From Clostridium sp. LS (lineage in GTDB: Bacteria; Bacillota; Clostridia; Clostridiales; Clostridiaceae): a DNA stretch of 64,000 bases. Positions 1-8,310 of the stretch are shown here, piece after piece; the stretch's first letter is position 1, and each line of letters starts with the position of its first letter. Under the pieces are notes generated by a model. The model was given only the letters and a program-made list of their open reading frames with translations, ran no database searches and was not told where the DNA came from. The stretch is from positions 1 through 64,000 of the forward strand of contig NZ_AUUU01000066.1 in assembly GCF_002760435.1 (NCBI RefSeq), given 5' to 3'. The position numbers were made by a program, and so were the translations under genes.

Positions 1-52
1 GCCGATGGTACTGCATGGGAGACTGTGTGGCAGAGTAGGACGTTGCGAGGTA
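1..52 (+). rRNA. rrf: 5S ribosomal RNA, 3' end (partial)
   Basis: The first ~50 bases match the highly conserved 3' end of clostridial 5S rRNA (GATGGTACTGCATGGGAGAC, then GTAGGACGTTGC). The 5' part lies before the window, so this is a fragment by position, not decay. It implies that an rRNA operon ends here. The 3' boundary is approximate. Confidence 0.9.
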
Positions 53-56
53 AGAT

Positions 57-90
57 AAAAGGTAGTTTATATGACTACCTTTTTGTTTTT
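57..90 (+). terminator. Intrinsic terminator of the rRNA operon
   Basis: An AAAGGTAGT / ACTACCTTT stem is followed by a T-rich tract, a few bases after the 5S rRNA end. Confidence 0.8.
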
Positions 91-128
91 CTATGATTTA
101 AATTTATATAATTTTAAAATGCAAATAA

Positions 129-172
129 AAGAGCTTATCTTAAAATAAATGTTTATTTTAAGATAAGCTTTA
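129..172. terminator. Bidirectional terminator
   Basis: A near-perfect stem AGCTTATCTTAAAATAAA / TTTATTTTAAGATAAGCT lies just beyond the stop of the minus-strand flavin-reductase-like gene, with T/A tracts on both sides. It would end that transcript and back up the rRNA terminator. Confidence 0.75.
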
Positions 173-178
173 AAAGTA

Positions 179-685
179 TTACTCGTTAATTAGTATTTTT
201 AATATTTCACCTATATAAATAGTGTGATAATCTTTTTGAGGGTAAATTTTTTCGTCAAATTCTGGATTATCAAAGTTTTCTGGAATAATTTCTGTATGAT
301 ACATTTTCTTGCATACAATTACCATTTTTGCTTCGTTAAAATAAGTAGTATCATTATCGAAAACAGGAGATAAATTTGCTTCTTTTACCTTATCCACATT
401 TCTACCAGAAAGGCTTCCGCAAATATTTAAAGATTTTCTATAATCTTCTTTAAAAAATGATAATGTAAATGTATCATTAGAATCCACAAATTGTTTAGTA
501 TAGCGTCCAGGTCTTATATAAATTGTAGCTGAATTCTTTCCCCAGAAAACACCTAATCCTCCCCAGCTAGCAGTCATAGTGTTAAATTTACCTTCCGTTC
601 CAGAAGTGATTAATAACCATTCGTTACCGATTAGTGTAAAAGGATTAAAATTTAATTGATTAATTTGAATTTCTTTAAATGCCAT
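179..685 (-). CDS. Flavin reductase-like (FMN-binding split-barrel) protein
   Basis: A 168-residue protein of the flavin reductase-like / DIM6-NTAB family. These are soluble FMN-binding split-barrel proteins, often NAD(P)H:flavin reductases or small flavoproteins. Family features visible are the N-terminal FNPFTLIGNEWLLITSG segment, NTMTASWGGLGVFWGK, and the IYIRPGRYTKQFVDSN stretch that normally contacts FMN phosphate, then SGR. The start is the ATG at 685, preceded by AAAGGAG at a good distance; longer readings lack a ribosome site. It is monocistronic between an AT-rich region and a terminator. The physiological substrate cannot be read from sequence. Confidence 0.85.
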   Translation of the reverse strand: MAFKEIQINQLNFNPFTLIGNEWLLITSGTEGKFNTMTASWGGLGVFWGKNSATIYIRPGRYTKQFVDSNDTFTLSFFKEDYRKSLNICGSLSGRNVDKVKEANLSPVFDNDTTYFNEAKMVIVCKKMYHTEIIPENFDNPEFDEKIYPQKDYHTIYIGEILKILINE

Positions 686-987
686 ACATTTTTCTCCTTT
701 GAAAATATAATTTATTTTTATTTTAAACTTATTATAGTAAAAGTTCAATTATATTAATATTCTAACTGTACTTAATATAATAAATATAATAAATATAATA
801 TCTAAGATTTTGATCTATAAACAATATAATAAGATTCTATTATCAAATATATTTCAATAACATAACTCAAAGTTATATAATTTATAACTAATATATATTT
901 TCATTATGCCAATAAAGAAGATAAAATATTAAGTAACAGGTGGATGGCCTTAGCGTAAGGCAATATAATAAGAAAGGAAGATATGGT

Positions 988-1911
988 ATGAAAATTGGAA
1001 TAATAGGAATTGGTGCTATTGGTGGATATATTAGTGCAATGCTTAGTAAAAGTAGAGAAGATGTTTATGTTTTAACAAGTGGTAAAGCTTTAGAAGACAT
1101 AAAAAACAATGGAATTACTTTAAAAAGTGAATTAGGTGAAAGTTTTGTAGCATATCCAACTCTTGTGACAGAAGATGTATGTGATATAGGCATAATGGAC
1201 ATTGTTTTTATATGTGTAAAAGGATATTCATTAAAGGCTGCATCTAAAGCAATTTTGCCTATGGTAGGTGAGCATACAATAGTTGTTCCAATTATTAATG
1301 GAGTAGATGTTGGAAATAAAGTATATTCTTATTTAGGAAAAGGGAAAATAATAGATACGGTAATGTATATTAATTCTAAAGTTGAGGGCACTGGAATTAT
1401 TAGATATAATAGTAAAAAAACTAAGATAATAATATCTTCTAATAAAAAGAGACCGTCTTGTATGGGAAGCCTAGAAATAATTTATGGTCTCTTAAATAAG
1501 TCAGAAATTATATGTGAAATTAATGATAATGCAGAAGTTGAAGCGTGGAAAAAGTATGTATTTAATTGTGCCTTTAATGTGACAGATTCCTATTATGATG
1601 TGAAAGTTAAAGGTATACTAGAAGATAAAATGAAATTTGAAACTTTCTGCAATGTAGCAAGAGAGTGTGAGGAAGTTGGAAGAACTAAGGGAGTAAATCT
1701 TCCTGATAATATTTATGAAACTACAATTAATATTTTAAAGAAGGTTTCAAAAAAAAGTATAAGCTCTATGCATAGAGACGTAGTATTAGGTAAAAAATTC
1801 GAACTAGAATTATTCTGTGGTGAATTATGCCGTATGGGAAAAGATCTTGGAGTGCCAACCCCATATACTCAAAAAGCTTATGATAAGCTTAAAATATTAC
1901 AACCTATGTAA
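988..1911 (+). CDS. Ketopantoate reductase (ApbA/PanE) family protein
   Basis: A 307-residue cytosolic NADPH-dependent reductase of the ApbA/PanE family. In the pantothenate pathway these reduce 2-dehydropantoate to pantoate. Visible are the N-terminal Rossmann motif GIIGIGAIGGYI, the VFICVKGY nucleotide-domain strand, and the C-domain WKKYVFNCAFN segment carrying the conserved Lys and Asn. Length is normal for the family. The ATG at 988 follows AGAAAGGAAG at seven bases. Many clostridia carry paralogues acting on other 2-oxo acids. The next gene is an SDR rather than panB/panC, so true PanE function is plausible but not assured. Confidence 0.85.
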   Translation: MKIGIIGIGAIGGYISAMLSKSREDVYVLTSGKALEDIKNNGITLKSELGESFVAYPTLVTEDVCDIGIMDIVFICVKGYSLKAASKAILPMVGEHTIVVPIINGVDVGNKVYSYLGKGKIIDTVMYINSKVEGTGIIRYNSKKTKIIISSNKKRPSCMGSLEIIYGLLNKSEIICEINDNAEVEAWKKYVFNCAFNVTDSYYDVKVKGILEDKMKFETFCNVARECEEVGRTKGVNLPDNIYETTINILKKVSKKSISSMHRDVVLGKKFELELFCGELCRMGKDLGVPTPYTQKAYDKLKILQPM

Positions 1912-1946
1912 AAAAATCTGTTATAATTAATAATGGAGGTGAACAC

Positions 1947-1991
1947 TTAGTGTGAGCTTATTATTTACAAAAATTAAATTTCTCTCACTAA
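1947..1991 (+). other. Inverted repeat between ribosome site and next start
   Basis: TTAGTGTGAG (1947-1956) can pair with CTCTCACTAA (1982-1991), with one mismatch. A strong GGAGG site lies before the hairpin (1935-1939), while the SDR start codon (2001) lies after it and has no ribosome site of its own. Folding would bring the site closer to the start. The structure is visible; its role is inference. Confidence 0.4.
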
Positions 1992-2000
1992 ATTTAATAT

Positions 2001-2792
2001 ATGAATTTTAATGATAAAGTATGTGTGATTACAGGCGGAGCACTAGGAATTGGAAGATGTTTAACAAGGGAATTTGCATTTGCTGGAGCAAAGGTCATTT
2101 TTATTGATAGTAATAAAGAGGCAGGAGAAGAAAATCAACAATACATTAAGTCTAAAGGTGGAGATGTTTATTTTTTTCAAGGAGATATTTCAGAGGAAAG
2201 CGTATTGAATGATTTTACTAATACAGTAATAAAGAAATATTTACATATAGACTATTTAATTAATAATGCGTGCTTAAGTAAAAAGGGAATTCTATCTAAA
2301 TGTTCCTATGACGATTTTAACTATGTTTTTAAAGTAGGTGTTACGGCACCGTATATGTTAGCGCAATTATTTTTGAATTACTTTAATAATAATGGAGCTA
2401 TTGTAAATATTTGTTCAACGAGAGCACAGATGTCTCAAGCTGATACGGAAAGTTATACAGCAGCAAAGGGTGGAATCTTAGCACTTACCCATGCCTTATC
2501 AGTAAGTCTTTCGAATAAAGTACGGGTTAATTCTATTAGTCCAGGATGGATTGATACGGGTACTTATTATGATGAAAATTATGTTCCGAGTTATAATATA
2601 AATGATATGTTACAACACCCTTCAGGCAGAATTGGTAATCCTAAAGATATCGCAAGGGCAGCAATGTTTTTATGCGATGAAGACAATAGTTTTATTAACG
2701 GCGAAAATATAAACATAGATGGTGGTATGACTAAACTAATGATATATAATGATGATTATGGATGGAAGTATGATAGGGAAGTAGAAAGTTAA
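2001..2792 (+). CDS. Short-chain dehydrogenase/reductase (SDR)
   Basis: A 263-residue classical SDR. It has the N-terminal NAD(P)-binding TGGALGIG motif, the NNA motif (NNACLS), a catalytic Ser in VNICSTRA, and the YxxxK pair in ESYTAAKGG. The C-terminal INIDGGM is typical of the family. These are soluble, usually tetrameric oxidoreductases; the substrate is not predictable. It lies 89 bases after the PanE-like gene and may be cotranscribed with it. The start is odd: no Shine-Dalgarno directly precedes the ATG at 2001, and the good GGAGG lies about 60 bases upstream before an inverted repeat. The glycine motif begins near residue 11, so the start is probably right. Confidence 0.88.
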   Translation: MNFNDKVCVITGGALGIGRCLTREFAFAGAKVIFIDSNKEAGEENQQYIKSKGGDVYFFQGDISEESVLNDFTNTVIKKYLHIDYLINNACLSKKGILSKCSYDDFNYVFKVGVTAPYMLAQLFLNYFNNNGAIVNICSTRAQMSQADTESYTAAKGGILALTHALSVSLSNKVRVNSISPGWIDTGTYYDENYVPSYNINDMLQHPSGRIGNPKDIARAAMFLCDEDNSFINGENINIDGGMTKLMIYNDDYGWKYDREVES

Positions 2793-2820
2793 AAAATTTT
2801 TATGTAATATTAAAAGATAC

Positions 2821-2869
2821 ATATCTTGTGTATATTATTATTTATTGATATACATAAGATATTTTTTTA
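2821..2869 (+). terminator. Intrinsic terminator
   Basis: A long stem ATATCTTGTGTATAT / ATATACATAAGATAT is followed by seven T, 28 bases after the SDR stop. The remainder of the stretch to 3101 is AT-rich and holds the presumed spoIIM promoter, with no further gene. Confidence 0.8.
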
Positions 2870-3101
2870 TTAAATAAATTATCTGAATTTAGTAGTTTAA
2901 TTATTAATTTATAATATTAATTGGTATTTTAGACAGATAAGTACAGTATATAATATGTTTTTATATAATCTGAGTTCATTTATGCAGTCTTAATAACGGA
3001 TATTTACCTTTAATTATTTTACATATTTATAGTTAAGTGCTGGAATAAACTTCAAATATAAAACATAGTATAAAGTAGAGTAACTAAAGGAGGAATAAGA
3101 G

Positions 3102-3734
3102 ATGAATTTTTTACTTAGTAAACTAAATGCAACTTTTAGGGATAAAAAAACCTATTTTTTCATTGTACTAATAATGTTTTGTTTGGGAATATCTTTTGGT
3201 CTTTATACTGTGAAGTACATGGGGGCATCGGATAGAAAAGATCTTTTGAGTTATTTTTCAAGTTTTACGAACTCTATTGGCAGTCAACCCATAAATTATG
3301 GAACTCTATTATTCGAAGTAATTAAGAAAAATATATTAATAATTATACCTATATTATTATTAGGTTTAACTTTTTTTGGAGCTCCAATAATATTAATCCT
3401 AGATTTATTAAAAGGTTTTACTTTGGGGTATACTTTTTCTTTTATGGTGACTACTTTTGAAGGGAAAGGAATTGGACTAGCTTTAGTATCTGTTATTCCT
3501 CAAAATATAATATATATTCCATGCTTTATAGCATTAAGTGTTATTAGTTTATCCATGTCTACAGAAAGATTCAAAGGGAAATTTTTTAAACAAATAAAAA
3601 GTAAAGATCCATTTTTGGATGGTGTATTAAATAAGTTAATCGTAATCATAGTATTATTTATAATTGGAATAGTAATAGAGACTTATATATCACCATCCCT
3701 AATAAAATTTGTGGCTCAAAAATTCTATTTATAA
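3102..3734 (+). CDS. spoIIM: Stage II sporulation protein M (SpoIIM) family
   Basis: A 210-residue integral membrane protein of the SpoIIM/DUF95 family. In Bacillus SpoIIM is part of the septal peptidoglycan hydrolase complex (with SpoIID and SpoIIP) needed for engulfment. Several hydrophobic helices are visible: residues ~17-38, ~72-98, ~101-150 and ~178-205. The loop between the first two is polar, as in the family. The ATG at 3102 follows AAAGGAGGAATAAG. A XerD-like recombinase gene follows, a neighbourhood common in Firmicutes. The gene supports an endospore-forming host. Confidence 0.88.
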   Translation: MNFLLSKLNATFRDKKTYFFIVLIMFCLGISFGLYTVKYMGASDRKDLLSYFSSFTNSIGSQPINYGTLLFEVIKKNILIIIPILLLGLTFFGAPIILILDLLKGFTLGYTFSFMVTTFEGKGIGLALVSVIPQNIIYIPCFIALSVISLSMSTERFKGKFFKQIKSKDPFLDGVLNKLIVIIVLFIIGIVIETYISPSLIKFVAQKFYL

Positions 3735-3828
3735 GAAAAGTTATGCATACTTATGATAATTAAATTCAAGAAGGATAATTGACAATTTTGTCGAATACTA
3801 ATCATAATCAATGGTATAGGAGATAGTA

Positions 3829-4707
3829 ATGATAAATAGTATAAATAATTATAAGAATTATTTGTTAGAGAGCGGAAAAAGTGAAAATACTATATATGCT
3901 TACGTAACTGATGTCAGTCTTTATCTTAAATTTTTAACCAAAAAGAAGATAGATTTATATAAGAGTGATAAATTAACGGTTATGTCGTATATACAAAACC
4001 TTATTAATCAAGGTAAATCGGAAAGATCTATAAATAGAATTGTAATTAGTCTTAGGAATTTCTATTCCTACTTGAAAAGTGAAACCTTAATAAAAGAAAT
4101 ACCTAAAATAGAATATAAGAGTTCCAAAAATAATAGGAAATTGCCACAAATTTTGACCATTGAAGAAGTAGACAAAATAATTAGGATAGTTGAAAAAGAT
4201 TGTTCTAAGGGAATTCGTGATAATGCTTTACTAGAATTAATGTATGCAACTGGAATGAAGGTTTCTGAGCTCATAGCATTAAATGTTGAGGATGTAAACT
4301 TAGATTTGAATTTTGTAAGGTGTACAGATAATAAGCATTATGAAAGGCTTATCCCTATTGGAAGAAGCGCGTGTAAGGCGTTAGCAGAATATTTAAGTAT
4401 CCGATATAAGATAGCTCAATGCGGAGTATCAAATCTTTTTGTTAATTTAAATGGAAATAAACTAACAAGACAAGGAATATGGAGGATAGTAAAAGAATAT
4501 TCTAGAAAAGCAGGCATAGACAAGGATGTTAATTTAAATACTTTTAGACATTCATTTGCAGTTCATCTGCTTCAAAATGGGGCTAATGTTAGAGCTGTAC
4601 AAAAGTTACTCGGCAATCAGGTACTCACATACATGGACACATATTATGAAATAATAAACAACGATAAAATTAATTATATATACATGCATACACATCCAAG
4701 AGCTTAG
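3829..4707 (+). CDS. XerD-like tyrosine recombinase with altered catalytic residues
   Basis: A 292-residue protein colinear with XerD: an N-terminal SAM-like core-binding domain (~1-85), then a catalytic domain ending in HPRA as XerD does. It follows spoIIM, where xerD is usually found. Most catalytic positions differ from consensus. The first Arg of GLRVSEL is Lys (GMKVSEL). The beta-hairpin Lys region reads CTDNKHYERL instead of GKGxKERL. The HxLRH box is NTFRH, so the His is Asn but the second Arg is kept. The LLGH His is Asn (LLGNQ). The nucleophile Tyr appears kept (DTYYE). XerD normally resolves chromosome dimers at dif; here strand exchange is doubtful, so a DNA-binding or structural role, or slow decay, is possible. 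Confidence 0.8.
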   Translation: MINSINNYKNYLLESGKSENTIYAYVTDVSLYLKFLTKKKIDLYKSDKLTVMSYIQNLINQGKSERSINRIVISLRNFYSYLKSETLIKEIPKIEYKSSKNNRKLPQILTIEEVDKIIRIVEKDCSKGIRDNALLELMYATGMKVSELIALNVEDVNLDLNFVRCTDNKHYERLIPIGRSACKALAEYLSIRYKIAQCGVSNLFVNLNGNKLTRQGIWRIVKEYSRKAGIDKDVNLNTFRHSFAVHLLQNGANVRAVQKLLGNQVLTYMDTYYEIINNDKINYIYMHTHPRA

Positions 4708-4737
4708 TTAGCCTTAAGTTAATACTAAATTTTAAAG

Positions 4738-4773
4738 AAAAGATAGATGCTTTTTAAGTATTCTATCTTTTTT
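4738..4773 (+). terminator. Intrinsic terminator after xerD-like gene
   Basis: An AAAGATAGA / TCTATCTTT stem with a short loop and a following T tract, 31 bases after the stop. Confidence 0.7.
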
Positions 4774-4931
4774 AACATGAAATAAAATTCATAATTTCAA
4801 ATAATAGAGATATAATATTATTATGTTATGAAAATATTTTTTCAAATTTTGATGAATTACAGAGAATAAGAAAAATATTTTTCATATTATTCCATAATAT
4901 AAATATAATGTATAAAAAGATAAAAAATTGA

Positions 4932-4960
4932 TTTACTTAATATTTTTTACATAGTATAAT
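4932..4960 (+). promoter_or_regulatory. Candidate promoter of mop
   Basis: TTTACT, 17 bases, then a perfect TATAAT, about 47 bases before the mop start. The -35 is weak. The rest of the 300-base gap shows only AT-rich sequence and the terminator of the upstream gene. Confidence 0.45.
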
Positions 4961-5007
4961 TAATTTGTACATAATAAATATAATTATTGTATTAGGAGGA
5001 AAATAAT

Positions 5008-5214
5008 ATGAAATTAAGCGCTAGAAATCAATTACCAGGAAAGATTGTAGAAATTAAGGAAGGAGCAGTAAATGCAGTAGTAAAGATTGAAATTGCTAAA
5101 GATATAGTTATTTCTTCTACTATTTCTGTTGATGCTGTTAAAGAATTAGGATTAACAGTTGGATCAGAAGCTACAGCTGTAATTAAAGCTACTTCAGTAA
5201 TGTTAATGGCTTAA
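5008..5214 (+). CDS. mop: Molybdopterin-binding-like protein Mop (molbindin)
   Basis: A 68-residue single-domain molbindin (TOBE/Mop family). It begins MKLSARNQLPGKIVEIKEG and ends VGSEATAVIKATSVMLMA, the typical small Mop pattern. Molbindins form hexamers that store or buffer molybdate/tungstate in the cytosol; C. pasteurianum has several. A clear GGAGG precedes the ATG by about nine bases. It converges with the minus-strand modABC genes, sharing a terminator, and fits a molybdenum supply role for the nitrogenase genes downstream. Confidence 0.93.
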   Translation: MKLSARNQLPGKIVEIKEGAVNAVVKIEIAKDIVISSTISVDAVKELGLTVGSEATAVIKATSVMLMA

Positions 5215-5231
5215 ATTTTTGAAGAATAAAG

Positions 5232-5266
5232 GAATGACTTAAATTAATTAAGTCATTCTTTTTTTG
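5232..5266. terminator. Bidirectional terminator between mop and modC
   Basis: A GAATGACTTAA / TTAAGTCATTC stem with a five-base loop, A-rich before and T-rich after, placed between two converging genes. Confidence 0.85.
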
Positions 5267-5279
5267 AGAAATTATATTA

Positions 5280-6326
5280 TTAAAAATAAAATAAGTGTTC
5301 ATTTGAAAAAGTTAAGTATACTGTTTCGTTTATAGTAAAATTCATATTCTTTTTTTCTACTTTATATTCTATTAGAGTAGCTTCAGAGCTAGTACTATTT
5401 TTCATATATACAGTAAATTCAAAGGGATTTTCAATAATTTTCCCTATTTTATAAGGAAAAGTGTTTTCTTTCTTATTATCTTGAGCTATTTCAATATTAT
5501 GTGCTCTTATGCAAATATATTGAACATCATTTGGAATTTTATCAACTATAGTATATTCATGTCCCCAATTTTCTGCATAGATAGTATGTTCTCCTGTCTT
5601 TCTTGCTTTAGAAATGTTTTTGCATCCTGTTAAGGTTGCCTCAGATAGGTTTTTGGGGCGTTTGAACAAATCATTTTTCTCTCTTTTTTCTAAGGATATT
5701 CCCTTATCATAGACAATTATTTCTGAACACATTCTATAAGCTTCAGCAATATCATGAGTAACAAAAATAACATTTCCGCTATAATCCTTTAATATAGACG
5801 TTAATTCTTTTTCTAAATTGTTTCTTAAATGCTGATCTAATGCAGAAAAAGGTTCGTCCAAAAGTAAAATATCTGGAGAAGTTATAAGAGCTCTAGCTAA
5901 AGCTACTCTTTGTTGCTGTCCACCAGATAGCTGCCATGGATAATGTTTTTCTAGACCAGTCAATCCTAATCTTTCTATGTATTCTTTACATAAAGATTTC
6001 TTTTTATCATAATTAAAATGTGAGATACCTATTTCTATGTTTTGAATTATATTCATATTAGGGAATAAAGCGTAATTTTGAAATAGGTATCCAACCTTTC
6101 TTTTTTGAGGACTTAAATTAATTTTTTTTTCAGAATCGAATAAGACTAAGTTATTTAAGATGATTTTTCCCTTAGATGGAGTTACTAATCCTGAGAGACA
6201 TTTAAGGGTCATGCTTTTTCCTGAACCGGATGCACCTAAGAAACCTAAAATACCATTTTTATGTTCAAAATTGACTTTTAAATCAAAGGAGGGTAGGTTA
6301 TTTTCTATATCTATATATAAAGACAT
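5280..6326 (-). CDS. modC: Molybdate ABC transporter ATP-binding protein ModC
   Basis: A 348-residue cytosolic ATPase energising molybdate import. It has Walker A GASGSGKS (~30-37), the Q-loop LFQNYALFP, the signature LSGGQQQRVALARAL, Walker B ILLLDEPFSALD and the switch FVTHD. A C-terminal TOBE-like regulatory domain (from ~260) is expected for ModC and the length fits. The start is the ATG at 6326, preceded by AAGGAGG. It overlaps the modB stop by one base (TAATG), indicating translational coupling. An in-frame extension upstream runs inside modB and has no ribosome site. Confidence 0.92.
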   Translation of the reverse strand: MSLYIDIENNLPSFDLKVNFEHKNGILGFLGASGSGKSMTLKCLSGLVTPSKGKIILNNLVLFDSEKKINLSPQKRKVGYLFQNYALFPNMNIIQNIEIGISHFNYDKKKSLCKEYIERLGLTGLEKHYPWQLSGGQQQRVALARALITSPDILLLDEPFSALDQHLRNNLEKELTSILKDYSGNVIFVTHDIAEAYRMCSEIIVYDKGISLEKREKNDLFKRPKNLSEATLTGCKNISKARKTGEHTIYAENWGHEYTIVDKIPNDVQYICIRAHNIEIAQDNKKENTFPYKIGKIIENPFEFTVYMKNSTSSEATLIEYKVEKKNMNFTINETVYLTFSNEHLFYF

Positions 6327-7009
6327 TATTTCATCCTCCTTCCTAAAAGTTTTAATTGAATTTCTGAGTAATAATTTAGAATTAAAATCAACAAGAATGA
6401 AAAAGAAACTATTATAATAACCCATAATACTGCTTTCTGCATATCTCCACCTTCTGCAGCAAAGAATATAGCTAGAGGCATAGTTTGAGTTTTACCTGGA
6501 ATATTACCTGCGAGCATTAAGGTTGCTCCAAATTCACCAATAGCTCTTGCAAAGGACAAAACTAATCCACCTATTATGCCAGGCATAGCTAAAGGAACTG
6601 CTATTTTGTAAAATATTTTAAATTCACTTAAACCAAGAGTTCTAGCGGCAGAAAGGATATTTATATCTATCTGTTCAAAAGCAGAGCGTGTAGTTCTATA
6701 CATCATAGGAAATGAAACTACAATAGCAGCAATTACAGTTGCGGTCCAACTAAAGATTATAGAAGTATTAAATAGTTCCAGGAACTTTCCAATTGGTCCG
6801 TTTTTACCGAAAATTAATAATAAAAAGAACCCTACAACAGTTGGTGGTAAAATTAAAGGTAAGTTAAAAAGTCCATCAATTATCCCTTTTGCTTTTGATT
6901 TATAGTTTGCCATCCAATAAGATACTGCTATACCCAAAAAGAAGGTTATAATTGTTGAGACAATGGCTGTCTTTATTGAAATCCAAAATGGCGCAAAATC
7001 AAATGTCAT
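6326..7009 (-). CDS. modB: Molybdate ABC transporter permease ModB
   Basis: A 227-residue inner-membrane permease with five or six hydrophobic helices. It carries the EAA-type cytoplasmic loop: AARTLGLSEFKIFYKIAVPL followed by ARAIGEFGATLMLAGN, which is nearly diagnostic of ModB/CysT-type permeases. The ATG at 7009 follows AAAGGGTGATT. It is separated from modA by a structured 165-base gap and coupled to modC by a one-base overlap. Confidence 0.92.
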   Translation of the reverse strand: MTFDFAPFWISIKTAIVSTIITFFLGIAVSYWMANYKSKAKGIIDGLFNLPLILPPTVVGFFLLLIFGKNGPIGKFLELFNTSIIFSWTATVIAAIVVSFPMMYRTTRSAFEQIDINILSAARTLGLSEFKIFYKIAVPLAMPGIIGGLVLSFARAIGEFGATLMLAGNIPGKTQTMPLAIFFAAEGGDMQKAVLWVIIIVSFSFLLILILNYYSEIQLKLLGRRMK

Positions 7010-7043
7010 AATAATCACCCTTTAAAGAAAATTTATAAATATA

Positions 7044-7139
7044 AAATACCAATGCAAAATTTTTATGTAGAGGAAAATATAAGAAGGAAAGTGCTAAAAT
7101 CCTTTTATATTTAGTCGAATTTATTATGCATTGGTATTT
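7044..7139 (-). promoter_or_regulatory. Structured modA-modB intercistronic element
   Basis: Thirteen-base arms AAATACCAATGCA (7044-7056) and TGCATTGGTATTT (7127-7139) are perfectly complementary. They enclose a second inverted repeat (ATATAAGAAGGA with TCCTTTTATAT). In mRNA this gives a long compound hairpin after modA. Such elements often keep the binding-protein message above the permease message; that role is inferred. Confidence 0.55.
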
Positions 7140-7173
7140 CAATCAATAGTTAATATTGTGACTACTAAAATAA

Positions 7174-7986
7174 TTAAGCTATTCCGTAACCATATTTTTC
7201 AAAGATTTTCTTACATGTATCACTAAATAAAAATTCCTCAAATGCTTTTGCATCATCTGGATTTTTGCTAGCTTTAATTATTCCTATCGGATATGTTATT
7301 GGTGAATGTTTATCATCAGGTACTGTTTCGATAATTTTAGCACTATCACTGCTTAAAGCATCACTTTTATAAACAAATCCAACTTCAGCATTTCCAGAAG
7401 TTGACCAAGCAAGAACTTCTTTTACATCTTTCGCAAAAACAAGCTTTGATGATACAGCATCTTTAATACCAAGTTTTGTGAAAACTTCATCAGCATATTT
7501 TCCAGCTGGAACGCTTGAGGGTTCACCAACAGCTATCTTCCTAACTTTATCAGTATTTAAATCTGAAAGACCTGTTAGTGTAGTATCCTTTGGACCAACC
7601 AAAACTAAATCATTTTTAACGAGATCTTTTTTAGTATTTTCAAGAATTAGTGATTTGTCATCTAATGCTTTCATTTGGCTTTGACCTGCTGAAATAAATA
7701 TGTCACAAGGTGCTCCTTGTTCAATTTGTTGTTGAAGAGAGCCTGATGCACCAAAATTAACAGTTAGCGTAACATTTGGCTTAACCTTCTTATATTCATT
7801 TTGAATATCGCCCATAGCTTCTTTTAAACTTGCTGCAGCAGAAATGTTTAATTCTACAGAAGGTTCAGCAGATTTAGTAGAACTATCCTTAGGAGTAGAA
7901 GCAGGATCTTTTTGAGCGCCGCATCCAATAATTAATAAAGATAAAAGCAATGCTAATAGACTTGATAATATAATTTTCTTTTTCAT
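7174..7986 (-). CDS. modA: Molybdate ABC transporter substrate-binding lipoprotein ModA
   Basis: A 270-residue lipoprotein. The signal peptide has a KKK start, a hydrophobic core and lipobox LIIGC (Cys about 22), then a Ser/Thr/Lys-rich linker. The mature domain has ModA hallmarks: ISAAASLKEAMGDI, NFGASGSLQQQIEQGAPCDIFISA and VGEPSSVPAGKYA, where Ser and backbone groups hold the oxyanion. It would capture molybdate, possibly tungstate, outside the membrane. The ATG at 7986 follows GTGAGGT. First gene of the minus-strand modABC operon, divergent from the GTPase/ABC gene. Confidence 0.93.
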   Translation of the reverse strand: MKKKIILSSLLALLLSLLIIGCGAQKDPASTPKDSSTKSAEPSVELNISAAASLKEAMGDIQNEYKKVKPNVTLTVNFGASGSLQQQIEQGAPCDIFISAGQSQMKALDDKSLILENTKKDLVKNDLVLVGPKDTTLTGLSDLNTDKVRKIAVGEPSSVPAGKYADEVFTKLGIKDAVSSKLVFAKDVKEVLAWSTSGNAEVGFVYKSDALSSDSAKIIETVPDDKHSPITYPIGIIKASKNPDDAKAFEEFLFSDTCKKIFEKYGYGIA

Positions 7987-8020
7987 AAATAAAACCTCAC
8001 AATCATTATTTTAATCAATA

Positions 8021-8050
8021 GTTATGTTTTATAATGTTTAGTTATGTTTT
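8021..8050 (-). promoter_or_regulatory. 10-bp direct repeats upstream of modA (candidate operator)
   Basis: GTTATGTTTT, ATAATGTTTA, GTTATGTTTT run in tandem with 10-base period about 35 bases before modA. Read on the modA strand they are AAAACATAAC units, related to repeats near tupA and the fec-like operon. Helical-period repeats suggest a protein that binds one DNA face; the binder is unknown. Confidence 0.5.
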
Positions 8051-8226
8051 ATTTAATGATTTTTTTTATATTAGCATTAAATAACAAAAAAAACAATAGA
8101 ATATTAAAAATAAAGTCCAAGTTTTTGTTAAAATTAGTGTATTATGCTTAGTATTATTAGATTAGCAATAATATTACTAGTAAATTTTGATTTAGTTAAA
8201 GTTTAGTAAAATTAATTATAAAACTA

Positions 8227-8257
8227 TTGACAAAGTATATATGAATATTGTTATATA
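8227..8257 (+). promoter_or_regulatory. Candidate promoter of the GTPase/ABC operon
   Basis: A consensus TTGACA (8227-8232), then TTATAT/TATATA about 18-19 bases on. It is followed closely by repeats and a terminator-like hairpin. Confidence 0.55.
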
Positions 8258-8270
8258 TAAAGTATAGATA

Positions 8271-8297
8271 TGTTATGTTTTGTTATGTTTTGTTAAA
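8271..8297 (+). promoter_or_regulatory. 10-bp direct repeats downstream of promoter (candidate operator)
   Basis: TGTTATGTTT TGTTATGTTT is followed by TGTTAAAG: two identical 10-base units and part of a third, just after the presumed transcription start. The unit is the same as that before modA, so both divergent operons probably answer to one regulator. The position suits repression. Confidence 0.55.
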
Positions 8298-8310
8298 GTG
8301 ATTTTAATAT

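Noticed and set aside
3829..4707. Phage integrase instead of XerD
   Set aside because: Full colinearity with XerD, the C-terminal HPRA ending and position after spoIIM favour a chromosomal XerD, despite its altered residues.
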